Shown here one piece after another: positions 9,935 through 19,761 of a stretch of 64,000 nt of DNA. Each line of letters begins with the position of its first letter. The first letter of the stretch is position 1. The stretch comes from Paralithodes platypus (lineage: Eukaryota; Arthropoda; Malacostraca; Decapoda; Lithodidae): positions 7,083,244 to 7,147,243 of the forward strand of contig CM064545.1 in the NCBI GenBank assembly GCA_032716605.1, read 5' to 3'. The notes under the pieces were generated by a model, which had not been told where the DNA came from, did no database searches, and worked only from the letters and a program-made list of their open reading frames with translations. The position numbers and the translations under genes were made by a program.

Positions 9935-11915
9935 TTGATTACATTTCCTGAGTTTATCATTAGCCTACCACGATTATCGATTCCCTTTTCAAATTAGAGT
10001 AAAGAATCTATTCTATAATAAACTTTTATTGACCGTAAAGCCATTGAATGTGATGAATATCATTTGACTCATGTTCTCCAATAATAGGTACTTTTCAGCG
10101 AAAATTTTCCAAAGAGCAGGCATTCACAAATCAAATAATGGCTTTTTTATCGAAAATACTTGCTCATAATATTTGGATGCGTTTTTTCCATGGTCAGTGT
10201 ACTGAATTTTACACGTTACTTAGATCTAACAGAAAGACAATAACAAAAAAAGAGCATATAGCCCATTTCGCTAAAGTAGAATGGCGGCCATTTTGGAAAA
10301 TGGCCGCCGTAGCGTCCAAGGCACAATCTCGGGTGGCTCCATATCTAGAATTGTTCGGAATACATATTTCTACATGTGTACCAATTTTGGTGCTTTTATG
10401 AAAAAATGAACAATTGATATGAAATATGGGACTACGCTGCAGGACTACAAGCACTATATTGAGGTCTGAAGGTATTACTCGTACATTTGCCATAAATATT
10501 AGGTGCATTGTGAATTATGTATATATGTATATTACATAACATAATGCACATTCATTTAAAATATATACAACACACATACTTTGGTAAATTAGCCTATATT
10601 ATTATGTTCCTTCCAACAACCAACTATACTCCTAAAATCGATTAATGAAATTTACAAACACATGTGGCAGTCCGTGGATTCGAATCCAGGATGCTCACAC
10701 CGAAAACAGTTTAGTAAAGAAAAACCTTATGCATTACAAATTGTATCCTAGTTTCACATAAACACTTTTATCGGTGGATTGTATTTACCATATCATTTTG
10801 ATAATGTTACTTTGATAATCTTGATCTGATTCTTATTATACAACAACATGGTTCCCATTCAAGAAACGAATATAATCGGAAAATATGTCATCTTGTCATA
10901 TATTTGGCAAGGGTTCGTTGACTCAGGGAACATCTGAAGGAAAAATTTATCGTTTGAAATACTTTTTATAGAATACCTACGCAGTGCTTGATCATTGATT
11001 GATTTGTTTTTACTGGAACCGGAACAAAGGCCGAGTGAGGACATTGACTCCTATTTGATATTGTTCCTGTTGCTGTGCAGTATAAGACGATCTTTACTTT
11101 GTTATATATAATATATATATATATTATTATTATTTATTTGTTATTGTTATTATATTTTTTTATGTATTTATCTATTTATCATAATGAGCTGAAACTTCCA
11201 TGTAGAATATAGTTGTGATAAATAGTGGCCGGGGAGGTTCCTAGACCGATCACTCGCTCCGTGTAGTGAAATGGTTAGTGACTTCGTCGACCCCAACCAA
11301 ACTGTTGTGATAGTGATAGTGCAATACAAAGGAATACAAAGGAAAAGAAGTAACATTAAATATCTTGGTCCGCACTTGGCTGCTTGTAACTAAACTACCG
11401 ATCCTATGGGAAAACAGGAAAGGATAGCACATTATAAAGTGGTGCTACTCATTTGTTAACGCAGGTAATCAAAAAAGTAAGCGGAGTACAAGATTTTGCT
11501 GGTGAAAATGAAAGAAACTAGAGAATTCAAAGAACAATATAATTGATATATTGGTAAATCAACTAGTGATGTATGAAGACGATAAGGCCATTAAGAGAAG
11601 ATAATGGGAGTAGTGGAAAAGGCATAAACGATAACACCTAAATTATTCAATAAATACAACATGATGACAGACAGAATGCCCCAGATAATATACAAAGAAT
11701 AGTTGGAATTCTGATAGCCTAAAGATGGGAGAGGGTGGAGATGAGATAAATTAATGACGCAAACAAAATAATAATAATAATAATAATAAAAATACTTCGT
11801 TTTAATTTTGAGAATACAATATCATTAAACAATATAGGTGATACAAACAAAAAGACAGTGAGGTTTGGTGTCCTCTACTTCTATCTTTTTCTCCTTCTGC
11901 ATCTCTAATTTTTTT
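9935..11915. other. No gene recognised; AT-rich spacer with simple repeats
   Basis: About 2 kb without a convincing coding region. It holds a perfect 12-bp inverted repeat with a 2-bp centre at 10283-10308 (GGCGGCCATTTT). It also has a T-arm-like GGATTCGAATCC near 10677, an AT run near 11105-11125, a tRNA A-box-like TAGTGAAATGGTTAG near 11267, and an (ATA)n run at 11770-11790. Short open frames here have no recognisable motifs. Confidence 0.5.
10283..10308. repeat. Perfect 12-bp inverted repeat rich in GGCCGCC
   Basis: GGCGGCCATTTT, a GG centre, then the exact reverse complement. The core GCCGCCATTTT resembles the vertebrate YY1 consensus. A related block occurs at about 51893-51935, so the pair are probably pieces of one dispersed repeat family. 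Confidence 0.6.
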
Positions 11916-11919
11916 CAAA

Positions 11920-14900
11920 TGGCGTAGGGATGCGGCGACCCCAACGCCCGTCACTTTCTGGTGAAGGTAGCCTCCTCTGTGGTGGAGGGGTGAGAAATTT
12001 CCACCACCGCTTTTCTCCGGTGAGACGTAGAAGTCGGCTAAAGGGGATCGGGGGCGGGGGGCCTGGTATCCTTCTCCCCTTAAATAAATCTACCAAAAAA
12101 AAACGAGACAGATAGGGGCGAGGGAACGCGTTCGTGGTCCCGGACCCTAAGAATAGGAGCTTTGAATGTGCGTGGATGTAGTACGAATGAGAAGCTAGAG
12201 GATATTGGAAGGTTATTTGAAAGAAGGATGTATGATGTCCTTGCACTGAATGAAACAAAGATGAAAGGAGAGGGAGAAGTGGATTTTGGAAACGTGATAG
12301 GTAGAAAATCTGGAGTAGACGAGGGAGTCAGGGGGAAAGAAGGAGTGCTATTATTGTGAAGGAGGAGTTGAGAGAGTTTATAAAAGAGTGGAAAGAGGTG
12401 TCATCAAGGCTAGTGTGGGTGAGAATGCGGTTTAAGGGTGAAAGGTGGGTTTTTGTAAGTGCCTATGGACCAGGAAGTGAAAGAGAGTTAGACGAGGTAG
12501 AGGGTTTCTGGGAGGATTTGAGAGATTGTCTATAAGTGTTTGATGAAAATGAAAACGTTATAGTTTTAGGGGACCTAAATGCTAGGGTAGGAAATGAGCC
12601 TGTTGAGGGAGTCATCGGTAGTTTTGGTGTGGATGGTGTAAACGAGAGTGGAGAAAGACTGAAAAATGTATGTGAAGAGTGTAGATTGAGTGTAGGTAAT
12701 ACGTTCTTCAAAAAAAGGCGTATACACAAGTACACCTGGCATAGACTTGTGAGGGGAGAGATTGTAGAGAGGGCATTGATGGATTATGTGCTGATGACAA
12801 GGGAAAGATTGTGTAGACTGCTGGATGTGAATGTGATGAGAGGTGAGGCGGAGGGTATGTCAGATCATTACCTGGTGGAGGGAAAGCTAAGAGTTAAGTG
12901 TTACAGGAGAATAAGAGACAAGCGTTGAAGTAAGAGAGGTAATAAAAGTTAGTGAGTTAGAGAAGAGTGAAAAAGAGAGGGAGTACAAGGAAAGACTAAA
13001 TGAAAAGTTGATTGAAGTGAGAGAGATGGAAGAGAGAGAAGTATAGGTTGAATGGCAACAGTTTAAGGAAGGAGTGAAAGCAAGTGCAGAGGTAGTATGC
13101 GGCAAAAGGAAAGTAGGAGGCAGAGGTATCAGGAAAGGAAGCGAGTGGTGGAATGATACGGTGAGAAAGGCAGTTGAGGAGAAGAGACAGTGTTTTGAGA
13201 GGGTTTTACAGGATGGTAGTGTTGAGGTATGGGAGAGGTACTAGGAGAAAAGGAGAGAGGCAAAACGGAAAATTAGAGAAGCGAAAAAAGATGCAAACGA
13301 AAGGTGGGGTCAAAGGCTGAGTGAGAATTTTGAAGAACGAAAGAAGATGTTCTGAAAGGAGGTAAATAAAGTAAGGAAAGGAGGACAAAAGAGGGAAGAG
13401 TCAGTGAAAGATGAAAATGGAGAATTACTAGTGGAACCAGTTGAAGTAAGGAAAAGATATGCCGAGTATTTTGAATCTTTGTTAAATACAAGAGATGGAA
13501 GAGAAGCAGTGATTGAAGCAGAGGTGGATGGAGATAGGTTACCCAGGCCACCCAGGTAGCAGGGAATGAATGAAAGGATTGAGGAAAATTAGGTGAAAGA
13601 AGCAGTGAAACAAATGAGAGCGGGAAAAGCAGAAGGTTTGGATGGTATTGCTGTGGAGTGTATAAAGAAGGGTGGAGATGTGATAATAGATTGGTTGGTG
13701 AGACTTTTCAATGTGTGCTTTCCTGTGTCAATGGTACCAATAGACTGGAAGAGTGCATGTATTGTGCCGTTGTACAAGGGGAAGGGAGATCGGCAGGAGT
13801 GTTCAAGTTATAGAGGTATTAGTTTATTGTCAGTGGTTGGAAAGCTGTATGGCAGGGTGTTGATAGAGAGGATAATAAAGTGTACGGAAGTTGCAATAGG
13901 TGAAGAACAGTGCGGTTTTAGGAGGGGAAGAGGGTGCGTGGATCAGATGTTTGCAGTAAGACAGTTATGCGAGAAGTATTTAGAGAAGCATAAGGAGATA
14001 TTTTGGGCTTTTATGGACTTGGAAAAAGCGTATGATCGTGTGGATCGTGAAGCAATGTGGAAGGTGTTAAGGATTTATGAAATAGGAGGAAATTTGTTAG
14101 AAGCAGTTAAGAGTTTTTATGAAGGGAGCAGAGCATGTGTGAGTGTAGGAAATGGTGAGTAGAGTGAATGGTTTGAGGTAAAGGTAGGTTTGCGACAGGG
14201 TTGTGTAATGTCACCATGGCTGTTTAATATGTTTATGGATGGTGTGGTGAGGGAGATGAAAAGGAGAACTATGGGAAGAGGATTGGGTTTAGTAGGAAAG
14301 AATGGTAGAGATTGGGAGTTGAATCAGTTGCTGTTCACTGATGACACAGCATTGGTGGCGGATTCTGATGAGAAACTGCAGCGGGTAGTCAAAGAGTTTG
14401 GTGTGGTTTGTGGAAGGAGGAAACTGAAGATGAACGTCAATAAAAGTAAAGTAATGGTGTGTAATAGGGGAGAGCATAGGGTGAATCTAGATGTGAGGCT
14501 GGATGGGGAAATATTGGAACAAGTAGAGTGTTTTAAATATCTAGGAGGAACGATAAGCAGGAGTGGAGGTAAAACAGAGAGTGTGTGAAGGAAGGAAGGT
14601 TTTCGGAGCAATGGGAAGTATGTGGAAGACGAGAAATCTCGGAGTGAAAGTAAAAAGTGCACTGTATCAAGGAATTGTTGTGCCAACAGTGATGTATGGG
14701 GCTGAGACATGGGCTCTGAAGAAAAAGGAGAAAAGAGGGCTGGATGTGATGGAGATGAGCTGCTTGAGGAATATGTGTGGAGTTACTCGTAGAGACAGAT
14801 TGAGGAATGAAGGGATACGTAGGAGAGTGGGGCAGCAGGAACATTTGTCAGCCAGAGTGGACAGAAGGGTGCTGAGCTGGTATGGTCATGTTGAACGAAT

Positions 14901-15344
14901 GGGAGATGAAAGGCTTACAAAGAGAATATGTGAGTCAGGTACAAGGGGAGATAGAAGGGCAGGAAGACCCCCATTGAGATGGAGAGACTGTAAGAAAGGC
15001 TTTGGATGATAGAGGAATGACTATAGATCAGGCAGGGGAAGTGGTGGTGGACAGGAGTGAATGGAGAATGCTTGTGAATAGTTGAGTGAACACGTGGTCA
15101 TTTGGAGTAAGGGGTCAGGCGTAAGTTGGACTAGATAATAGTCCATCAGGCGTCTGGCCCGGGAAGACGATTAATATGAAGGGTGCGCCTGGAAGTGTGG
15201 TGGGAGGGCTTGTGGCTTTGGCTCCGCTGCATGTCTGCCTGCCGAGATCAGAACCTCTCCGGGTGGTCGGGGGCCGGGGGGGTGCTGGAGCGACCTTGGT
15301 GACCCTGGTCTCTGGGTCTTCTCCTGGGTGACCTGGATGAGTGT
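11920..15344 (+). mobile_element. RTE-type LINE, left part, interrupted by the gypsy insertion
   Basis: A plus-strand non-LTR retrotransposon with a GC-rich 5' leader (about 11920-12150), an endonuclease-RT gene, and a 3' UTR that stops at 15344, where the gypsy LTR begins. The 3' UTR resumes at 24669. The fragment at 36785-37240 carries a version of the same 3' UTR without the interruption, which confirms the join. The RTE assignment comes from RT and C-terminal motifs. Confidence 0.8.
12150..15060 (+). pseudogene. RTE-type endonuclease/reverse transcriptase, decayed
   Basis: The APE-like endonuclease starts at about 12152 (GALNVRG, then LNETK) and carries GDLNARVG at about 12570 and MSDHYLV near 12860. 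A charged linker leads to RT (13593-14588), with SSYRGISLLS, CGFRRGRGCVDQMF, MDLEKAYDRVD, LRQGCVMSPWLF and the catalytic box, here FTDD at 14334-14345. Other copies in the window have FADD. The C-terminal region (14563-15009) has YGAETW, RLRNEGIRR, WYGHVERMG and GRPPLRW, typical of RTE-like elements. Stops and frame changes occur in the endonuclease (about 12357, 12533), linker (about 13045, 13243, 13353), RT (about 14159) and C-terminus (about 14586), so the copy is inactive. Confidence 0.8.
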
Positions 15345-17096
15345 TGTGACGTTAACCACTCCGTTAGAACCGCATGGCTTGTCCTACGGTGACTCGCTAG
15401 GATCGCCAGGGCAGTGGATGTGGCTACAGTTGATGTATTATTGTGTGCTTTATTTCATATGAAAGCTCGTGCCATGGGCAGTCCAGAAAGGCTCTTTGTT
15501 TTCGCCCATGTCAAGGCTTTATATATTTAATTGCAAAGTATAAGTTTTATCATTAGTAGAAATGATAGGATTTGAGAGAGAGAGTAGAACAGAGTGAGAG
15601 GAGCCTCGCGCAGTGTTTTTTACCATGATCGATGACGTCATGGCTGGCTGGCCTCCTGGGGATTGGCTGGAGGACTTGATACCGCCCTGCCCACGCGGTC
15701 CAAGCTAGTGCCAGTATATATACAGCTCCCTTGCCTCTCTCTCCCTCAGATCTGGTTTCTAGAACGCATCCTTCTTATCCCTTTGATATCTGTCCTCCTC
15801 ACTGCACCTGAGAACCTTTTCCTCTGCCTATCTCTCTCATTTCCCACATCTTTCACCACCTTTTATTAATATCATACCCCCTCTGGTTAACTCTGCATAT
15901 TCGGCTTCATGCTGGCCAGTTGTATTGTGCGTTAAGGTCTCACATAACCCATGTATTTTAGTTGTTAAGATAAGTTGATCACGAAGCATTGGTTGGCATC
16001 CATATTGTTCAGTACCGCTTCCTATAATTATTAGTGTTCTGCTGGATTAGATAATGATAGACTAGGAGTCTGATATTATAAGGTATTGTTTCCGATGGGT
16101 GCTGGCTTTAGTTAAAAGATGCACGACATACCTGAGAACTGGAGTTGATTGGGTAAATTCTAGTCTGTGTGCCATTGAGAGTAGAGCATGCACGAATGAG
16201 GGCTTTTTGCCTATACCATTCTGCAATGTTCTAAGCTTGGTTGTTTGTCTTTGAGGTACGCCAGGAGAACGCTTAATACTTCGGTATTAAAGTTTCTCAA
16301 GAGAGCTACCCTTCACTATAACGTAATACTAGACGCACAGACTTGAGATTTGCACTAGGCTATGCGGCATGCCATGCGCACCAGTATCTCGTATCATTGA
16401 CTCTAGCTAGACTTTATCAGTCATAGTAGACATTAAGTATATTAAACCAATTACTCTTATTATGCATACCCGTTTATGATTACACAAGCATTTCGCAGCC
16501 TAGTTTGATGTATTGAGCCACAAACGACTTAGGCTCTTTTTGTTGATAGGAATACTGCATTGTCGTGGCGATTATTATTATTGTTGTAGCGTTTAGGATA
16601 TTCTTGGCTCCGACTGCATTATATATCCTGCCTTTTGTGGGCATAGCCTGCACGAGCATTGTTCCGCTGCCTGCCTTTTTTGGGTTCCATTTCCGATTCG
16701 AGCATCTTGATAGCATCTAACATTTAAAGAAGATTCCTTGTTGGTGTTGAAGGACTTTAGTGCACTTTCTTTCATGCAGGAGTGCCTGACATTTATTGAT
16801 TAAAGTAACGTAAGCTGTAACTTCTCTTACCACCTTACTTTGCATACCATAACCAAGCACCTTCGGTTATAGGTAGTAATAGGCTGTTTTCACATATCAT
16901 TAAGCCTAGAGTAGACGCACATTTATTGAGAGTTTGATAACCTATTATTGCATATAGAACTCTGGAGAGTATTTGTGTTCTTTGTTCACTGGGAATATAC
17001 ATCAGAGGTTGGATCTAGCACTTTCCGTTGTAGCATTAATGCCATTACTAGTCCAATGAATAAGAGCCCTGATATATTTAAACCTCAGTCATAACA
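15345..17096 (+). repeat. 5' LTR of the Gmr1-type element, 1752 bp
   Basis: Begins TGTGACGTTAAC and ends TAACA, with TG...CA termini. It is long for a Ty3/gypsy LTR. Open frames inside it (for example 15663-15869) are present in both LTRs simply because the LTRs are duplicates, and they match nothing I know. Confidence 0.92.
15633..15749 (+). promoter_or_regulatory. LTR core promoter: CRE-like site, inverted CCAAT, TATA box, initiator
   Basis: A palindromic CRE/ATF-like TGACGTCA lies at 15633-15640, ATTGG (inverted CCAAT) at about 15662, TATATATA at 15715-15722 and a TCAG initiator-like site at 15746-15749. The TATA start is about 33 bp before the A of TCAG, a normal arthropod spacing, so transcription probably starts here and marks the U3/R border. 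In the 3' LTR the TATA box is kept (23290-23297) but the CRE-like site reads TGATGTCA. Confidence 0.55.
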
Positions 17097-17098
17097 AA

Positions 17099-17116
17099 TG
17101 GCGACCTTACCTAGGA
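17099..17116 (+). other. Candidate primer binding site
   Basis: TGGCGACCTTACCTAGGA begins 2 bp after the 5' LTR. The leading TGG would pair with the CCA end of a tRNA, as in most Ty3/gypsy elements. I cannot assign the tRNA species without a search. Confidence 0.5.
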
Positions 17117-17307
17117 TTTGGTGAACCTACATTTATTAGCAGGGAACATTTGTTGTTTTGGGGAATATTTTGCGGGGATCAGCAAGATATTTTTTTAGTA
17201 TAGTATAGCCCTTGAGTATTTCCGAGAATTTTTGTGTGTATATTGAGGTATAAGAGTTTGGGGTGCTTCTTTTCTGAATATTGAGGTGAACATTTTTTGT
17301 GAGCATC

Positions 17308-18723
17308 ATGTCTTATACCGGATCAGAGGAGAATGGAGACACAGTACGTAATGTCGAAACTGAGGAACAGCAGCATGATGAAATGGTTAATCAGGTGAAC
17401 TGTGAGGAGGATGCTAGGATATTTTTGCAATGGCCTGTTACTGCTGAGCGGTTGGAGGGTATGAATCGGTACGGTCTTCAATGCCTGGCCACAGCTATCG
17501 GTCATGCGGGTACTAGCAGCATGACCAGGGATAACTTGATAACGTGTGTACTGGGCAGGGTGACTGGTGAGCGAGATGGGTTGAGTGCTCAGAGCCCTTT
17601 GGCCATGCTTCCCCTACACTCGACTCCCAGCCATCCCAGTAGTTTGCCGACCCCGAGTACGCTTCCACAGTTGGGTGGTGACTGGATGGGTGGGTTGCCC
17701 CTGGGGGGACCGCCGGTAATTTCAAACATTGTAGCACCTTCACCTCCTCAAGGGTTAACTCCAGAATTATTGTTTCAGCTCGAATTAGCTAAGATCGAAG
17801 AGAGAAAGGCTATCAGGGTATCTGAGGTTCAACAGCAACAAAGGGCATCTGAGCTTCAGCTTCAGCTTCAGCAGCAAGTAGAATTAGCCAAGATAGAAGA
17901 GAGAAAAACTATCAGTCAGCAGTCTCAGCACATAGAGCTAGCAAAAATCCAAGCTGATTTAGAGTCGACTAGGTACTGTGCCGACATGGACGTAGAGAAA
18001 TCGCGAGTAGAGACAACGGGACAGCGACTTGGGGCTGGTAACTGTGTTCATGATCAATCTCTCTCGCACTTATTGAAACTGGTTCCGGTGTTTGATGAGA
18101 GTGGTGTAACAGAATTTTTCGCACGCTTTGAGAAGAAGTGCCAGGAACACCAGTGGCCAGAGAATAAATGGGCAGCACTTGTATCCTCTAGATTAATAGG
18201 CAAGGGTCTTAAAGCCTACGATGCGTTACCTTTGGAGTCATGTATTGTGTATGAGGATCTCAAGGAGGCTGTCCTGAGGGCTTACGAACTGCAACCAGAA
18301 ACGTACCGTTTGAAGTTCCGGGGTGTAACCAAGGGAAGAGATAACACCTTTTTGGAACACGCCTGGGACTTGTCCGATGCTATGGGGAACTGGCTCCGAT
18401 CTGAGAAGGTAACAACATTTGATGGAATTAAGCAGTTAATGATGTTGGAGCAGTTCTTTAAGAGAACGGGCGGTGATCTAACTTTGAACTTAAAGGAAAA
18501 AAACCCAAGAACTCTAGTAAAAGCAGCAGAAATGGCTGATCTACGGCTGTCGTTGATTCGGGGTTGCGGGTCTTCACAGAAGTACGATGCAAGTGCTAAG
18601 GACCGTTATCCTCCCCTCCCCGTAGCAATGACACATTTAAACAAAAGAGCAATGAAACTAAAACTGAATCCAAACCTAACACGCCGTATAAGAAAAGCCA
18701 GGGGCCTTTACATCACAGTATAA
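17308..18723 (+). CDS. Gag of the Gmr1-type element, SCAN-like capsid
   Basis: A 471-residue frame from the ATG at 17308; the frame is open slightly further upstream but without an ATG. It forms the particle and packages element RNA. Residues about 155-230 are Gln/Glu/Lys-rich with repeated LAKIEERK and QQQ segments, probably a coiled coil. The capsid-like part (about 250-400) includes GKGLKAYDAL, AYELQPETYRLKFRG, WLRSEK and LMMLEQFF (WLR to FF at about 362-384). This is the pattern of vertebrate SCAN domains, which are thought to descend from a Gmr1-like capsid. The zero frame ends at 18721-18723 without a zinc knuckle. The knuckle lies in the -1 frame just downstream, reached through the slippery heptamer at 18636. 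Confidence 0.85.
   Translation: MSYTGSEENGDTVRNVETEEQQHDEMVNQVNCEEDARIFLQWPVTAERLEGMNRYGLQCLATAIGHAGTSSMTRDNLITCVLGRVTGERDGLSAQSPLAMLPLHSTPSHPSSLPTPSTLPQLGGDWMGGLPLGGPPVISNIVAPSPPQGLTPELLFQLELAKIEERKAIRVSEVQQQQRASELQLQLQQQVELAKIEERKTISQQSQHIELAKIQADLESTRYCADMDVEKSRVETTGQRLGAGNCVHDQSLSHLLKLVPVFDESGVTEFFARFEKKCQEHQWPENKWAALVSSRLIGKGLKAYDALPLESCIVYEDLKEAVLRAYELQPETYRLKFRGVTKGRDNTFLEHAWDLSDAMGNWLRSEKVTTFDGIKQLMMLEQFFKRTGGDLTLNLKEKNPRTLVKAAEMADLRLSLIRGCGSSQKYDASAKDRYPPLPVAMTHLNKRAMKLKLNPNLTRRIRKARGLYITV
18636..18642 (+). promoter_or_regulatory. In-phase TTTAAAC slippery heptamer, candidate -1 frameshift signal
   Basis: TTTAAAC is a canonical X XXY YYZ site. The gag codons here are CAT TTA AAC, so the heptamer is exactly in the phase needed for -1 slippage. 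The -1 frame then runs open through the zinc knuckle to 18989, whereas the zero frame ends 26 codons after the site. A single-base mutation is the alternative. Confidence 0.55.
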
Positions 18724-18989
18724 GCCGAGACCGAAATTTATGTTTTAGGTGCCACAAGGAGGGTCATAAAGCAAATGAGTGCCCTAGTCGACCTCCTCCG
18801 GCAGCCGTGTCTTTTGCTCACGGCATTGGAGTGTTCAAGAGGACATCGGAGTTTGTTAGAGGCAATTCTTCCGAGGTAAATACACTGCCAGTGCAGAAGG
18901 ATCCGGAAGGCTTATTCCCTGTCCGTGATGCCTTTAGTGACCACAGGGGACTCGGTTGTGTGGAGTGGGGGGTAGAAGACATGAGGTGA
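18643..18989 (+). CDS. Gag C-terminal extension with CCHC zinc knuckle, -1 frame
   Basis: This frame continues from the heptamer with a Lys/Ser/Thr-rich linker. It then has a nucleic-acid-binding CCHC knuckle CFRCHKEGHKANEC (18741-18782; spacing C-x2-C-x4-H-x4-C), followed by a proline-rich stretch. The knuckle would bind element RNA in the particle. The frame stops at 18987-18989, while the protease lies in yet another frame beginning before that stop, so a second -1 shift is needed near 18955-18990. That region holds a six-G run (18967-18972) but no canonical heptamer in phase, so a disabling indel is likely there. Confidence 0.75.
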
Positions 18990-19753
18990 GAATTTTGCGT
19001 GACACTGGGGCATCGCAAACACTGTTGAGAAATTTCACTGGTAAACCTGTAAATACGGCGCGGGTGGTTGTGGTTCAGGGAGTTAATGCAACAAGGTCAT
19101 ACCCGCTTGTAAGAATGAAGATGGAAGTTGATGGTGTGACTCGTGACCTGGATGTAGGAATTGTGGAGAAGTTACCTGTTGGGGGCGTCGACCTCCTTCT
19201 CGGCAACGACTTTGCGGGGCCTACTTCTGAGGCTCCACCCTTAGTCGTTGCCGAGAAGCCGGCCGACGTGAGTAGGGAGGAGCAGGAGTGGGTTGAGAAG
19301 TGTCAGGTGCAACCTATGGCGTGTGTTGTCACCAGATCTCTTGCATCCAGGGAGTCACATTCTGGTCAACAGTCTTTAGACAAGCGGAGGAAAGGTACCG
19401 AGAAGGGGTTGAAAGTTGATGCGGTTGAGAGTTTAGTATCAACGGACATTCTCTGGGACTCATTATTAGGACCGATTTTCGAGTCTGGAGAAGACCCATT
19501 AACTGTTACTAAGAAGGCAGAGGACGGGCTTAAAAAGACGAAGAGACAGCAACGATACACAGAGAGAGAGCAATGGGAGGCTAAATTCAATGTAGGAGGG
19601 GGGCATGAGTTGTTTCGCAAACACTTAGATAAGCTTGCTCCTTCGGACATTCGTAAATTGCAATTAGAAGACCCGGAGGTTCTTGAATGTGGTACCGGTG
19701 CTGTCGAGTTGGAGGAGGACAGTGATGCACAGTCGGGAGATTTTTTTTCATAG
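18956..19753 (+). CDS. Aspartic protease of the Gmr1-type element plus spacer
   Basis: A retropepsin-like protease that would cleave the polyproteins. The catalytic triad motif is DTGAS (Asp at 19001-19003) and the second conserved block is LLLGNDFAG near 19195-19220, normal spacing for a retroviral-type protease. A hydrophilic spacer of about 170 residues without recognised domains follows. The frame ends at TAG 19751-19753, right after a run of eight T (19741-19748). The integrase frame is -1 relative to this one and is open from upstream of that run, so slippage on the T-run would fuse protease to integrase-RT. A homopolymer indel would look the same. Confidence 0.75.
   Translation: MCGVGGRRHEVRILRDTGASQTLLRNFTGKPVNTARVVVVQGVNATRSYPLVRMKMEVDGVTRDLDVGIVEKLPVGGVDLLLGNDFAGPTSEAPPLVVAEKPADVSREEQEWVEKCQVQPMACVVTRSLASRESHSGQQSLDKRRKGTEKGLKVDAVESLVSTDILWDSLLGPIFESGEDPLTVTKKAEDGLKKTKRQQRYTEREQWEAKFNVGGGHELFRKHLDKLAPSDIRKLQLEDPEVLECGTGAVELEEDSDAQSGDFFS
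19741..19748 (+). promoter_or_regulatory. T8 run, possible second -1 slippage site
   Basis: Protease codons here are GAT TTT TTT TCA TAG, so a T TTT TTT heptamer is in phase just before the stop. The -1 frame enters the integrase N-terminus (DGILYRR) without a stop. It could be programmed slippage or a homopolymer length change. Confidence 0.35.
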
Positions 19754-19761
19754 ATGGCATA

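Noticed and set aside
10660..10705. tRNA gene suggested by GGATTCGAATCC
   Set aside because: Only a T-arm-like string; no acceptor, D or anticodon stems. Similar isolated A- or B-box strings at about 11267, 26650, 29150 and 44199 were treated as possible SINE relics at most.
15663..15869. 68-codon frame repeated at 23238-23444
   Set aside because: Its conservation is due only to LTR duplication; no motif, and it overlaps the LTR promoter.
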